Shown one piece after another: positions 8,779 to 16,563 of a stretch of 64,000 nt of DNA. This stretch comes from Flavobacteriaceae bacterium PS02336 (lineage in GTDB: Bacteria; Bacteroidota; Bacteroidia; Flavobacteriales; Flavobacteriaceae): positions 372,001-436,000 of the forward strand of contig JASCOF010000004.1 in the NCBI GenBank assembly GCA_029960065.1. Direction: 5' to 3'. The translations under genes were made by a program, and so were the position numbers. The notes below the pieces were generated by a model. That model was not told the DNA's origin, ran no database searches, and saw only the letters and a program-made list of their open reading frames with translations. How positions within the stretch are numbered: position 1 is the stretch's first letter; every line of letters starts with the position of its first letter.

Positions 8779-8808
8779 TTGCCAGAAAAAAAAGTCTTTG
8801 TATATTTG
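8779..8808 (+). promoter_or_regulatory. Promoter of rpmH
   Basis: TTG at 8779-8781 and TATATTTG at 8801-8808 with 19 bases between; the best-formed Flavobacterium promoter in the window, as expected for a ribosomal protein gene. Confidence 0.7.
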
Positions 8809-8883
8809 CACTCGGTTTTTGAACAACGTTATCCAAAACCAAATAAACGAGTTAATAGATACCATTTTTAAAGATACAAAGCA

Positions 8884-9045
8884 ATGAGCAAAAGAACATT
8901 TCAACCATCGAAAAGAAAAAGAAGAAATAAGCACGGATTTATGGACAGAATGGCTTCTGCGAATGGAAGAAAAGTTCTAGCGCGTAGAAGAGCAAAAGGA
9001 AGACATAAATTAACTGTTTCTAGCGAACCTAGACACAAAAAATAA
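8884..9045 (+). CDS. rpmH: 50S ribosomal protein L34
   Basis: 53 residues, MSKRTFQPSKRKRRNKHGF at the start and a very basic body with M-A-S-A-N-G-R-K-V-L-A-R-R-R-A-K-G-R; full-length L34 with a short C-terminal tail (P-R-H-K-K). It is a component of the large ribosomal subunit near the exit-tunnel region. It has its own strong promoter and a terminator right after the stop, so it is a monocistron. In many bacteria rpmH lies by rnpA and dnaA; here its neighbour is carB. Confidence 0.97.
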   Translation: MSKRTFQPSKRKRRNKHGFMDRMASANGRKVLARRRAKGRHKLTVSSEPRHKK

Positions 9046-9064
9046 TGTTTGTATAAACATACAT

Positions 9065-9097
9065 AAGGCGATTACTTTTTTAGTATCGCCTTTTTTT
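9065..9097 (+). terminator. Terminator after rpmH
   Basis: AGGCGAT-t-ACT and AGTATCGCCT form a stem with one bulged base, followed by TTTTTTT. Confidence 0.8.
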
Positions 9098-9193
9098 ATA
9101 CCTTGTCGGTAAAAAATTTCGCAACATTCTAGTTTAGAATAGACTACGAATGTTTTTTTAAAGTACTTTATATAACTACACAATACATACAAA

Positions 9194-12049
9194 ATGCCTA
9201 AAGACACATCAATTAAATCCGTTTTAATAATAGGTTCGGGACCTATTGTTATTGGTCAAGCTTGCGAATTCGATTATGCGGGATCTCAATCTGCACGTTC
9301 GATTCGTGAAGAAGGAATTGAAGTTATCTTGATTAACTCAAATCCAGCGACAATTATGACCGACCCATCTATGGCCGATCATATTTATTTGAAACCTTTA
9401 ACGACAAAATCGATTATTGAAATTCTTAAGGAACATCCACAAATTGATGCTGTTTTACCAACAATGGGAGGACAAACAGCTTTGAACTTGTGTTTGGAAG
9501 CTGAAGAAAAAGGAATCTGGCAGGATTTCGGAGTGCGATTAATCGGTGTTGATGTAAACGCAATTAATATTACAGAAGACAGAGAGCAGTTCAAACAGCT
9601 TTTAGAAAAAATTAAGGTTCCAACTGCGCCTGCAAAAACAGCTACTTCTTACCTTGAAGGAAAAGAAATTGCTCAAGAATTTGGTTTCCCTCTTGTAATT
9701 CGTCCATCGTTTACGCTTGGAGGAACTGGAGCAGCAGTAGTTTACAAAAAAGAAGATTTTGATGAGCTTTTAACACGCGGACTAGAAGCTTCTCCAATTC
9801 ATGAAGTTTTAATTGATAAAGCTTTAATGGGATGGAAAGAGTATGAGTTAGAGCTTTTAAGAGATAAAAATGATAACGTTGTAATTATCTGTTCTATTGA
9901 AAACATGGATCCAATGGGAATCCATACTGGAGATTCGATTACAGTGGCACCAGCAATGACATTATCAGACACAACTTTCCAAAAATTACGTGACTACGCT
10001 ATCTTAATGATGAGAAGTATCGGAAATTTTGCGGGAGGATGTAACGTACAATTCGCAGTTTCACCAGATGATAAAGAAGATATCGTAGCAATTGAGATTA
10101 ATCCTCGTGTATCTCGTTCTTCTGCTTTAGCATCAAAAGCAACTGGATATCCAATTGCTAAAATTGCTTCTAAACTAGCTTTAGGATACAATTTAGATGA
10201 ATTACAAAATCAAATTACAAAATCTACTTCGGCTCTTTTTGAACCAACTTTAGATTATGTAATCGTAAAAATACCACGTTGGAACTTCGATAAATTTGAA
10301 GGTTCAGACAGAACTTTAGGACTTCAAATGAAATCTGTAGGTGAAGTTATGGGAATCGGACGTTCTTTCCAAGAAGCGCTTCATAAAGCAACTCAATCTT
10401 TAGAGATTAAGAGAAATGGTTTAGGTGCTGACGGAAAAGGATATAAAGATTATGAGTTGATTATCGACAAATTAACTTACGCAAGTTGGGATCGTGTTTT
10501 TGTAATTTATGATGCCATTGCAATGGGAATTCCATTAAGCACCATTCATGAAATTACAAGAATCGACATGTGGTTCTTGAAACAATACGAAGAGCTTTAT
10601 ACTTTAGAGAAAGAAATTTCAAACTATAAAATTGCCGATCTTCCAAAAGAATTGTTACTTGAAGCAAAACAAAAAGGGTTTGCAGATAGACAATTGGCGC
10701 ACATGATGAACTGTCTAGAAAGTGAAGTTCATTCTTTACGTATGGAGAAAAACATCAACCGTGTGTTTAAATTGGTTGATACTTGTGCGGCAGAGTTTAA
10801 AGCAAAAACACCTTATTACTACTCTACTTTTGAGGCTGAAATCGAAAAAGCAAATGGGGAACGTTTTGTGGATAACGAAAGTATCGTAACAGATAAAAAG
10901 AAAGTGATTGTTTTAGGTTCTGGACCAAACAGAATTGGGCAGGGAATTGAGTTTGACTACTCGTGTGTACACGGAGTTTTAGCTGCAAAAGAATGCGGTT
11001 ACGAAACGATCATGATTAACTGTAATCCTGAAACGGTTTCTACAGATTTTGATACGGCAGATAAATTATACTTCGAACCTGTTTTCTGGGAGCATATTTA
11101 TGATATCATTCAGCACGAAAAACCAGAAGGTGTAATCGTTCAGTTAGGTGGACAAACAGCTTTGAAATTGGCTGATAAACTTTCTAAATACGGTGTAAAA
11201 ATCATCGGAACTAGTTTTGATGCGCTTGATTTGGCAGAAGACAGAGGACGTTTCTCTGACTTGTTGACTGAATTGCATATTCCTTTCCCAAGATTTGGAA
11301 TCGCAGAAACAGCAGATGAGGCTTCAAAATTAGCAGACAGTTTAGATTTTCCACTTTTAATTCGTCCTTCTTATGTATTAGGAGGTCAGGGAATGAAAAT
11401 TGTAATCAACAAAAAAGAGCTTGAAGAGCACGTAATAGATTTGTTGAAAACAATTCCAGGAAACAAATTACTTTTAGATCACTATTTAGCTGGAGCAATT
11501 GAAGCTGAAGCTGATGCAATTTGTGATGCTGATGGAAATGTTTACATCATCGGAATTATGGAGCATATTGAGCCTTGTGGAGTTCACTCTGGAGATAGTA
11601 ACGCTACATTGCCTCCTTTTAACTTAGGAGAATTCGTAATGCAGCAAATTAAAGATCATACGCATAAAATTGCAAGAGCTTTAAAAACGGTAGGTTTAAT
11701 CAATATTCAGTTTGCGATTAAAGACGATACAGTTTATATTATCGAGGCAAATCCAAGAGCTTCTAGAACGGTTCCGTTTATTGCAAAAGCTTACGGAGAA
11801 CCTTATGTAAACTACGCTACAAAAGTAATGTTAGGACATAATAAAGTAACTGACTTTGATTTCAATCCGCAATTGAAAGGTTATGCAATTAAACAGCCAG
11901 TTTTTTCTTTCAGTAAATTCCCGAATGTAAACAAAGCGTTAGGGCCAGAAATGAAATCAACAGGTGAAAGCATCTTGTTTATTGATGATTTAAAAGACGA
12001 TCAATTCTACGAATTGTACTCTAGAAGAAAAATGTATTTGAGTAAATAA
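9194..12049 (+). CDS. carB: Carbamoyl-phosphate synthase large subunit, short form
   Basis: 951 residues against about 1070 in E. coli. It makes carbamoyl phosphate from bicarbonate, ammonia and two ATP for pyrimidine and arginine synthesis. Both ATP-grasp halves are intact: the first starts VLIIGSGPIVIGQACEFDYAG and the second VIVLGSGPNRIGQGIEFDYS, each followed by its own R-P-S-(F/Y)-x-L-G-G-x-G loop and metal-binding E-x-N-P-R. The protein stops shortly after LGPEMKSTGESILFIDD, where the C-terminal methylglyoxal-synthase-like allosteric domain would begin. A terminator follows within 25 bases, so this is a natural end. The small subunit gene carA is not in the window. Confidence 0.95.
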   Translation: MPKDTSIKSVLIIGSGPIVIGQACEFDYAGSQSARSIREEGIEVILINSNPATIMTDPSMADHIYLKPLTTKSIIEILKEHPQIDAVLPTMGGQTALNLCLEAEEKGIWQDFGVRLIGVDVNAINITEDREQFKQLLEKIKVPTAPAKTATSYLEGKEIAQEFGFPLVIRPSFTLGGTGAAVVYKKEDFDELLTRGLEASPIHEVLIDKALMGWKEYELELLRDKNDNVVIICSIENMDPMGIHTGDSITVAPAMTLSDTTFQKLRDYAILMMRSIGNFAGGCNVQFAVSPDDKEDIVAIEINPRVSRSSALASKATGYPIAKIASKLALGYNLDELQNQITKSTSALFEPTLDYVIVKIPRWNFDKFEGSDRTLGLQMKSVGEVMGIGRSFQEALHKATQSLEIKRNGLGADGKGYKDYELIIDKLTYASWDRVFVIYDAIAMGIPLSTIHEITRIDMWFLKQYEELYTLEKEISNYKIADLPKELLLEAKQKGFADRQLAHMMNCLESEVHSLRMEKNINRVFKLVDTCAAEFKAKTPYYYSTFEAEIEKANGERFVDNESIVTDKKKVIVLGSGPNRIGQGIEFDYSCVHGVLAAKECGYETIMINCNPETVSTDFDTADKLYFEPVFWEHIYDIIQHEKPEGVIVQLGGQTALKLADKLSKYGVKIIGTSFDALDLAEDRGRFSDLLTELHIPFPRFGIAETADEASKLADSLDFPLLIRPSYVLGGQGMKIVINKKELEEHVIDLLKTIPGNKLLLDHYLAGAIEAEADAICDADGNVYIIGIMEHIEPCGVHSGDSNATLPPFNLGEFVMQQIKDHTHKIARALKTVGLINIQFAIKDDTVYIIEANPRASRTVPFIAKAYGEPYVNYATKVMLGHNKVTDFDFNPQLKGYAIKQPVFSFSKFPNVNKALGPEMKSTGESILFIDDLKDDQFYELYSRRKMYLSK

Positions 12050-12069
12050 TCTCAGATTCTAGTATAAAG

Positions 12070-12099
12070 AAAAGCTCCAATGAAAATTGGAGCTTTTTT
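12070..12099 (+). terminator. Terminator after carB
   Basis: AAAGCTCCAAT-GAAA-ATTGGAGCTTT perfect stem with a tetraloop followed by TTTT. Bidirectional use with the convergent yiaA-like gene is possible. Confidence 0.85.
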
Positions 12100-12122
12100 A
12101 GTTTTTTATTAGTTCTAAACTT

Positions 12123-12521
12123 TTATTCGTTTTGACCAAAATTCATATTGTCTCTGGTGTTTTTTTGTACCGAAATAGCACCAAATAATGCTAATAAAAA
12201 AGCAAATGCATAGAAACCTTTTTCGCTTGGTAAAATTGTAGCATTCCATAATCCTACAACTAAAAGAACAATTGAAAGCAAAGTTCCGAACCAGCAGATT
12301 CCGTAGTAAATATCAGTTACAGGAAGTTTTTCAAGACGGTCTCTTACGCTTTTTTGTAATGAAATAACGGCAAATAATCCAAACATTAAAACAGTGAAAT
12401 AGTATCCTTTTTCGTTTAAAAGCATTTCAGCTCTTGCAAGTCCAACAATAAAACCGATTGTTCCAGCTCCAAGCGCAACCCAAGATGCCGCAATAAAGGC
12501 ATTTGATGTTTTTTGTATCAT
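12123..12521 (-). CDS. yiaA: YiaA/YiaB family inner-membrane protein
   Basis: 132 residues made of two repeats of a two-helix unit: the first with W-V-A-L-G-A-G...L-A-R-A-E-M-L-L-N-E-K-G-Y-Y-F, the second with L-W-N-A-T-I-L-P-S-E-K-G-F-Y-A-F. Four membrane helices in all, each unit ending in Q-K-S/N-x-R-D. The phrases V-G-L-W-N-A-T, S-E-K-G-F-Y and A-V/I-S-V-Q-K-N are close to E. coli YiaA. The role of the family is not established. It has its own promoter on the minus strand. Confidence 0.88.
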   Translation of the reverse strand: MIQKTSNAFIAASWVALGAGTIGFIVGLARAEMLLNEKGYYFTVLMFGLFAVISLQKSVRDRLEKLPVTDIYYGICWFGTLLSIVLLVVGLWNATILPSEKGFYAFAFLLALFGAISVQKNTRDNMNFGQNE

Positions 12522-12543
12522 AATTTATTATTTTGGTAAGACA

Positions 12544-12572
12544 CAAATATAATTAAATTAGGTTCATTACAA
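12544..12572 (-). promoter_or_regulatory. Promoter of the yiaA-like gene
   Basis: On the minus strand TATATTTG at 12551-12544 with TTG at 12572-12570, 18 bases apart; 23 bases upstream of the start codon. Confidence 0.6.
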
Positions 12573-12638
12573 AGTAAATACATGCTTTTTTTGATCAGTA
12601 AAATCTTTCAAATAAAAGAAATAAAATAGTGTCTGTTT

Positions 12639-12736
12639 TTGTAGAGACGCACCGCAGTGCGTCTACATCCATTATCCACAATCTGGCTTTTTAGATATTC
12701 TTTACGCATAAGATGCACTGCGTTGCGTCTCTACAA
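12639..12736. repeat. Interspersed inverted-repeat element (family 2, GTAGAGACGCA type)
   Basis: Outer ends TTGTAGAGACGC and GCGTCTCTACAA are perfect inverted repeats. Inside, the left end carries the self-complementary GACGCACCGCAGTGCGTC. Nothing coding. Together with the yiaA promoter it accounts for the 305-base gap between yiaA and the DUF4252 gene. Confidence 0.75.
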
Positions 12737-12774
12737 TATACTTTTGCAGAAAAGAAATAAACATTAAAAACTAA

Positions 12775-12803
12775 ATAAAAAAGCCCCAAAATTTGGAGCT
12801 TTT
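12775..12803 (-). terminator. Terminator of the ECF/DUF4252 operon
   Basis: AAAGCCCCAAA / TTTGGAGCTTT with one mismatch; on the minus strand the stem is followed by a T-rich tract. It lies just after the stop of the last operon gene. Confidence 0.65.
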
Positions 12804-12826
12804 CGTTTTAAAAAAGTAAGATGTTT

Positions 12827-13366
12827 TTATTTTTTAAGTAACTGTTCCAAAGGTTTTAACTGCTCCATATCTATTTTAGATTTTTGTAAAACAGACATTA
12901 ATGTCATAATGTTGTTAGGATTCATATTTTCTCCTAAAACTCTTACTACTGCGAAACCAGTTTCTTTTCTGTTGGCAAAGATCACAAACTCTTTAATATT
13001 GTCATCACTCCCAACATAGCTTACAGAAGCACCGTCTTTACCAGAGCCGAATTTCATTAATTCTTGATATTTCGGATCTTTTAATATGGCTTTTACTTTG
13101 TTTCTTTCTGTGTCAAACTCTATTTGATTCTTTTGATCTGCTTTAAAGGCTAGAATGTTCATTTTATCAAAAGAGTTTAAAGCTTCATTTTGTTCTGCTG
13201 ATAATTTTGTTTTATCAACATTTAAAATGTTTGGTGAAACGTCTAAGGCTATAAAATCTTTTTTCTCCGAATTCTCAACAAAATATTTTTGAAGTGAAGG
13301 CTCAGAATTGCAACTTACCAAAGTTAGTAAGAAGAATAGGATCGAGGTAAAAACAGTTGCTTTCAT
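12827..13366 (-). CDS. DUF4252 lipoprotein
   Basis: 179 residues. Signal MKATVFTSILFFLLTLVSC with lipobox L-V-S-C, so lipid-anchored. The mature domain is a DUF4252 fold: a helical start (YFVENSEKKDFIALDVSPNIL in part) and a repeated region ending in GFAVVRVLGENMNPNNIMTLMSVLQ. It sits 2 bases after a second DUF4252 gene and is the last of four genes in a sigma/anti-sigma operon, so it is likely regulated by that system. The function of DUF4252 is not known. Confidence 0.75.
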   Translation of the reverse strand: MKATVFTSILFFLLTLVSCNSEPSLQKYFVENSEKKDFIALDVSPNILNVDKTKLSAEQNEALNSFDKMNILAFKADQKNQIEFDTERNKVKAILKDPKYQELMKFGSGKDGASVSYVGSDDNIKEFVIFANRKETGFAVVRVLGENMNPNNIMTLMSVLQKSKIDMEQLKPLEQLLKK

Positions 13367-13368
13367 GA

Positions 13369-13896
13369 TTATTTTTTGCTTTTAGAAGCTTTCTTCAAGT
13401 CTGTACCTCCAGGAAGCTGCATTTTATCTGTTAATACTGAGATTTCATTTAAATCAAAATTACCTGTAAGAGACAATAAAACAGTTTCGTCGTTTTTTGC
13501 GCCGTCAACATACATTAATAATTCTTTGATCTGAGTGTCGCTTGCTCCTGATTTTACCATTATTTTGACATTTTTACCGCTGTCGTTTACACGCATCAAC
13601 TCTTCTAAACCTGCAGTTTTGATATATTTATCTGCAGAATTTTTCATGTCAGCCTGGATTTTAGGGTTTTTAGTTGTAAACACTTTTAGGTAATCCAATT
13701 TTTTGATGAGGTTAATGTATTGCTGCGTTTCTTTGTCAGAAGCATCAACTTTTACTTTGCTCATTAAATCGAACATTTTTTTGTTTACAATTACAGAAGT
13801 TACATCGTCTTGACCGTCAAATTTGTCAAAAGCACCTTGTGCATAAAAAACGTTGGTAACGAATGCGAATACTAGAGTTATGATGAAATTTTTCAT
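13369..13896 (-). CDS. Secreted DUF4252 protein
   Basis: 175 residues with a Sec signal ending V-F-Y-A-Q at about residue 20 and no lipobox Cys, unlike its neighbour. The body has the DUF4252 order: FDKFDGQDDVTSVIVNKKM near the start, a central helix, LRVNDSGKNVKIMVKSG-like strands and ETVLLSLTGNFDLNEISVL near the end, with a Lys/Ser tail. Tandem with a lipoprotein paralogue (2-base gap) and 16 bases after the anti-sigma gene. Confidence 0.75.
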   Translation of the reverse strand: MKNFIITLVFAFVTNVFYAQGAFDKFDGQDDVTSVIVNKKMFDLMSKVKVDASDKETQQYINLIKKLDYLKVFTTKNPKIQADMKNSADKYIKTAGLEELMRVNDSGKNVKIMVKSGASDTQIKELLMYVDGAKNDETVLLSLTGNFDLNEISVLTDKMQLPGGTDLKKASKSKK

Positions 13897-13912
13897 TTTA
13901 TTTTAAATTTAA

Positions 13913-14374
13913 TTACTGTTTAAAAATTTTGTTTTTTGATTGTTCATATTCGCCAATGTACTGTACACTTTCAATACCTACATTAACATTGTTTGATAAT
14001 AAAGCCAAAGCTTTTTGAGTCGCTTTTAAAGCTTCTTCGGGATCATTGTAGGTTCCTAATTCTGTTTGCGCAACTACTGTAGTAGTGTCATTTTTTTCGC
14101 TTACAAAAAAGTAGGTTCCTATTCCCAGCAAAACAACAGCTGAAGCCGCAATTGATAACCACGCCACGTTACGTTTTTTAGATTGTAATGGAATCTCATA
14201 CGTCGACTTCTGTTCTTTTGCAAGAGAGAAATAGCCAAAAATTGGTTTGTACTGCTCCAAATGCTGCGCAACATCTGACGAAGAAAAGTATTCTTTTAAT
14301 TGATTTTCTTCAGCAATAGTCGTTTCTCCCTGAAAGTATTTTTCTAATATAAATTCTATTTTATTTAGTTCCAT
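13913..14374 (-). CDS. Putative transmembrane anti-sigma factor
   Basis: 153 residues. The N-terminal 80 or so residues are cytoplasmic and helical (MELNKIEFILEKYFQGETTI, typical of Bacteroidota anti-sigma and DUF4974-like regulators). One membrane helix (about 82-102, LSIAASAVVLLGIGTYFFV) follows, then a short periplasmic tail. It overlaps the sigma gene by 14 bases, implying translational coupling. The likely role is to hold the partner ECF sigma at the inner membrane. No zinc-binding H-x3-C-x2-C motif is visible, so it is not a ZAS-type factor. Confidence 0.7.
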   Translation of the reverse strand: MELNKIEFILEKYFQGETTIAEENQLKEYFSSSDVAQHLEQYKPIFGYFSLAKEQKSTYEIPLQSKKRNVAWLSIAASAVVLLGIGTYFFVSEKNDTTTVVAQTELGTYNDPEEALKATQKALALLSNNVNVGIESVQYIGEYEQSKNKIFKQ

Positions 14375-14870
14375 AAAGGTGTGTATTAATCATTGATTCT
14401 CTAATTTTTTTTCTTGCTCTCGAAAGCGCTACTCGTATAGCGGTTTCATTCATATTGACAATTTTAGCTATTTCGTCAAATTCATATTGTTCAACATCCC
14501 GAAGCTGAATTAGCAGCTGTAATTGTTCCGGCATCTGATTTATAATTTTTTCAACCCATTCTAAACTGTCTTCATCTTCTATTTTTTTATCTAATCTCGG
14601 TTCTCTGTCTGTAAAATTATTGTGAACAATCTGAAGGTTACTGGCTCTTTTAGATTTTAATTGATCCAGACAATAATTTTTGGTCATTGTCATGGCAAGA
14701 GCTTCAACGCTATTGTAGCTTTCTAGATTTTCTTTTTTGTTCCATAATTTTACCATTACTTCCTGAGTCGCATCTTCTGCTTCTTCAGTGCTGGTAAGCA
14801 ATCTTTTTGCCAGACGAAAAACTTTGTCTTTAAAAGGATTTATTAATTCTATAAATACTGTCTGGTTCAT
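14361..14870 (-). CDS. ECF-type RNA polymerase sigma factor
   Basis: 169 residues. Region 2 is clear (KVFRLAKRLLTSTEEAEDATQE and VMVKLW, D-A-T-Q-E motif) and region 4 is present as a helix-turn-helix (LPEQLQLLIQLRDVEQYEF in sense, then EIAKIVNMNETAIRVALSRARKKI). First gene of a four-gene minus-strand operon and divergent from the S41 protease gene. Autoregulation from its own promoter is the usual arrangement and is an inference here. Confidence 0.88.
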   Translation of the reverse strand: MNQTVFIELINPFKDKVFRLAKRLLTSTEEAEDATQEVMVKLWNKKENLESYNSVEALAMTMTKNYCLDQLKSKRASNLQIVHNNFTDREPRLDKKIEDEDSLEWVEKIINQMPEQLQLLIQLRDVEQYEFDEIAKIVNMNETAIRVALSRARKKIRESMINTHLYGTK

Positions 14871-14931
14871 TATTTGATGGTTAATCGTTAGCTTATATAT
14901 TCAAGACGAGGTACAATTATATTTGTTACAA

Positions 14932-14976
14932 CAAAAAGCAGTATTTTTTTTTACGTAAAAAAAATACTGCTTTTTG
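14932..14976. repeat. 45-bp near-perfect palindrome in a divergent promoter region
   Basis: Arms CAAAAAGCAGTATTTTTTTT and its complement around a central TACGTA, with a 9-T versus 8-A asymmetry. It lies between the divergent ECF sigma gene and the S41 protease gene. The ends (AAAAAGC...GCTTTTT) look like the bidirectional terminators elsewhere in the window, but no genes converge here. Confidence 0.6.
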
Positions 14977-15036
14977 ACGAAGCTAAAACTAAAGATACTA
15001 CTTTTACGTTTATTCTATTATAGAAACCTAAACGAT

Positions 15037-16485
15037 ATGAAAACACCTTTAAAAAGTATTATTTTTCTTTTTTTACTTGTCTTTTCTTTACAGTCTTGCG
15101 AAGATAATGATGACGTTGCTGCTCCTGCAGATGTGCAGGTTAATAGTTTTATCTGGAAAGGATTAAATGCAGTATATTTATGGCAGGCAGATGTTCCGAA
15201 TCTAGCCGATAATCGTTTTGCAAACGAAAATGATTTCAATTCTTTTTTAAGAGGATATTCCAAGCCCGAAGATTTGTTTGAAGATTTATTATACAAGCCA
15301 GTAAGTAAATTTCCAAATGGAGATGCTGTTGACCGTTTTAGCTGGATTGTTGACGATTATACTGTTTTGGAACAAGAATTAAGCGGAATTACAAAAAATA
15401 ATGGCGTTGACTTTAGACTAAGCCTCGTTGCTTCAGGCTCAAATGATGTCGTAGGTTATGTTCGTTATATTATACCAAATTCTGATGCTTCAACAAAAGC
15501 AATTAAACGTGGTGATTTGTTTACAAGTGTAAACGGAACAAAACTTACGGTTTCTAATTATCAAGCATTATTATTAAATCAAGACATTTATACTTTAAAT
15601 TTAGCCGATTATAATGGAACTGCTTTTGTTTTAAACGGAAAATCAGTTGCTTTAACAAAAACTGTTTTAGAAGAAAATCCAATTTTTATTAATAAAGTGA
15701 TTACTTCTGGAAGTCATAAAATTGGATACTTGATGTATAATGGTTTTTATGCTGAGTACGATGATCGACTGAATCAGGCTTTTGGCGAATTAAAAGCGCA
15801 AGGTGCTACAGATTTAGTTTTGGATCTTCGTTATAATGGAGGAGGAGCTGTGAGTTCTGCAGCTAAACTTGCCAGTATGATTACAGGACAGTTTGATACG
15901 CAGATTTTTTCAAAAATGACATTTAATGCCAAACAGATGCAAGGTTTGTCAGCAGCAGATCTTGAGGATTTAAACGTAAGATTTGTTCAAAATTTAAACA
16001 GTTTAAATATGACGACTGTTTATGTAATAACAACAGAAAGTACAGCATCTGCGAGTGAATTAATTATTAATGGTTTGAAACCGTACATTAATGTGGTTCA
16101 AATTGGAGAAACTACAACAGGTAAAAATGTTGGTTCTTTTACAGTTTACGATTCTGAAACTTTGACAAAAAAGAATGTTAATCCAAACCATAAATACGCA
16201 ATGCAGCCTTTGGTTTTAAAAATCACAAATTCTGTTAATTTTGGAGATTACACGCAAGGTTTACAGCCAACGTTTCAACAATTTGAAAGTGTTTCTACAT
16301 ATGGAGTTTTAGGAGATCCTAATGAGCCGTTACTACGACTTGCTATTTCTAAAATTACCGGAGCAACGGCAAAACAAATTATCGATGAGTCAGAACCAAG
16401 ACGTCCGTACCTGACAGATTCTAAAATCCTAAACGGATTGAAACACGGTATGTATATTAAAAATGCACCAAAAGGGTTTTATTAA
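15037..16485 (+). CDS. S41 family (C-terminal processing type) peptidase lipoprotein
   Basis: 482 residues from the ATG at 15037. An upstream ATG at 14974 would put 21 basic residues before the signal peptide and is less likely. Lipobox L-Q-S-C followed by E-D-N-D-D, typical of surface-directed Bacteroidota lipoproteins. A PDZ-like region (about 110-220) precedes the protease core. Catalytic Ser338 in T-A-S-A-S-E and Lys363 in T-T-G-K-N-V-G-S are 25 residues apart, as in photosystem D1 protease (Ser372/Lys397). It probably cleaves extracytoplasmic peptides. Divergent from an ECF sigma operon, so possibly part of that regulon. Confidence 0.85.
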   Translation: MKTPLKSIIFLFLLVFSLQSCEDNDDVAAPADVQVNSFIWKGLNAVYLWQADVPNLADNRFANENDFNSFLRGYSKPEDLFEDLLYKPVSKFPNGDAVDRFSWIVDDYTVLEQELSGITKNNGVDFRLSLVASGSNDVVGYVRYIIPNSDASTKAIKRGDLFTSVNGTKLTVSNYQALLLNQDIYTLNLADYNGTAFVLNGKSVALTKTVLEENPIFINKVITSGSHKIGYLMYNGFYAEYDDRLNQAFGELKAQGATDLVLDLRYNGGGAVSSAAKLASMITGQFDTQIFSKMTFNAKQMQGLSAADLEDLNVRFVQNLNSLNMTTVYVITTESTASASELIINGLKPYINVVQIGETTTGKNVGSFTVYDSETLTKKNVNPNHKYAMQPLVLKITNSVNFGDYTQGLQPTFQQFESVSTYGVLGDPNEPLLRLAISKITGATAKQIIDESEPRRPYLTDSKILNGLKHGMYIKNAPKGFY

Positions 16486-16498
16486 ATTCTAAATAAAA

Positions 16499-16530
16499 AA
16501 AAGGCTTTCAGAAATGAAAGCCTTTTTTAA
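16499..16530. terminator. Bidirectional terminator between S41 protease and B12 propeller gene
   Basis: AAGGCTTTC / GAAAGCCTT with A-run on one side and T-run on the other; serves the two convergent genes. Confidence 0.85.
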
Positions 16531-16563
16531 TCCAAAAACAAATACTAATTCTAAAATCTAAAA

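Noticed and set aside
9010..9207. 65-residue minus-strand frame with several Cys
   Set aside because: It is antisense to the end of rpmH, its terminator and the carB start.
12047..12122. Possible frameshift removing the CarB C-terminal domain
   Set aside because: The 76 bases to the next gene hold a clean terminator and no trace of the missing domain in any frame.
14974..15036. 21-residue extension of the S41 protease
   Set aside because: It would bury the lipoprotein signal behind a basic leader that starts within the 45-bp palindrome; the ATG at 15037 gives a normal lipoprotein signal.
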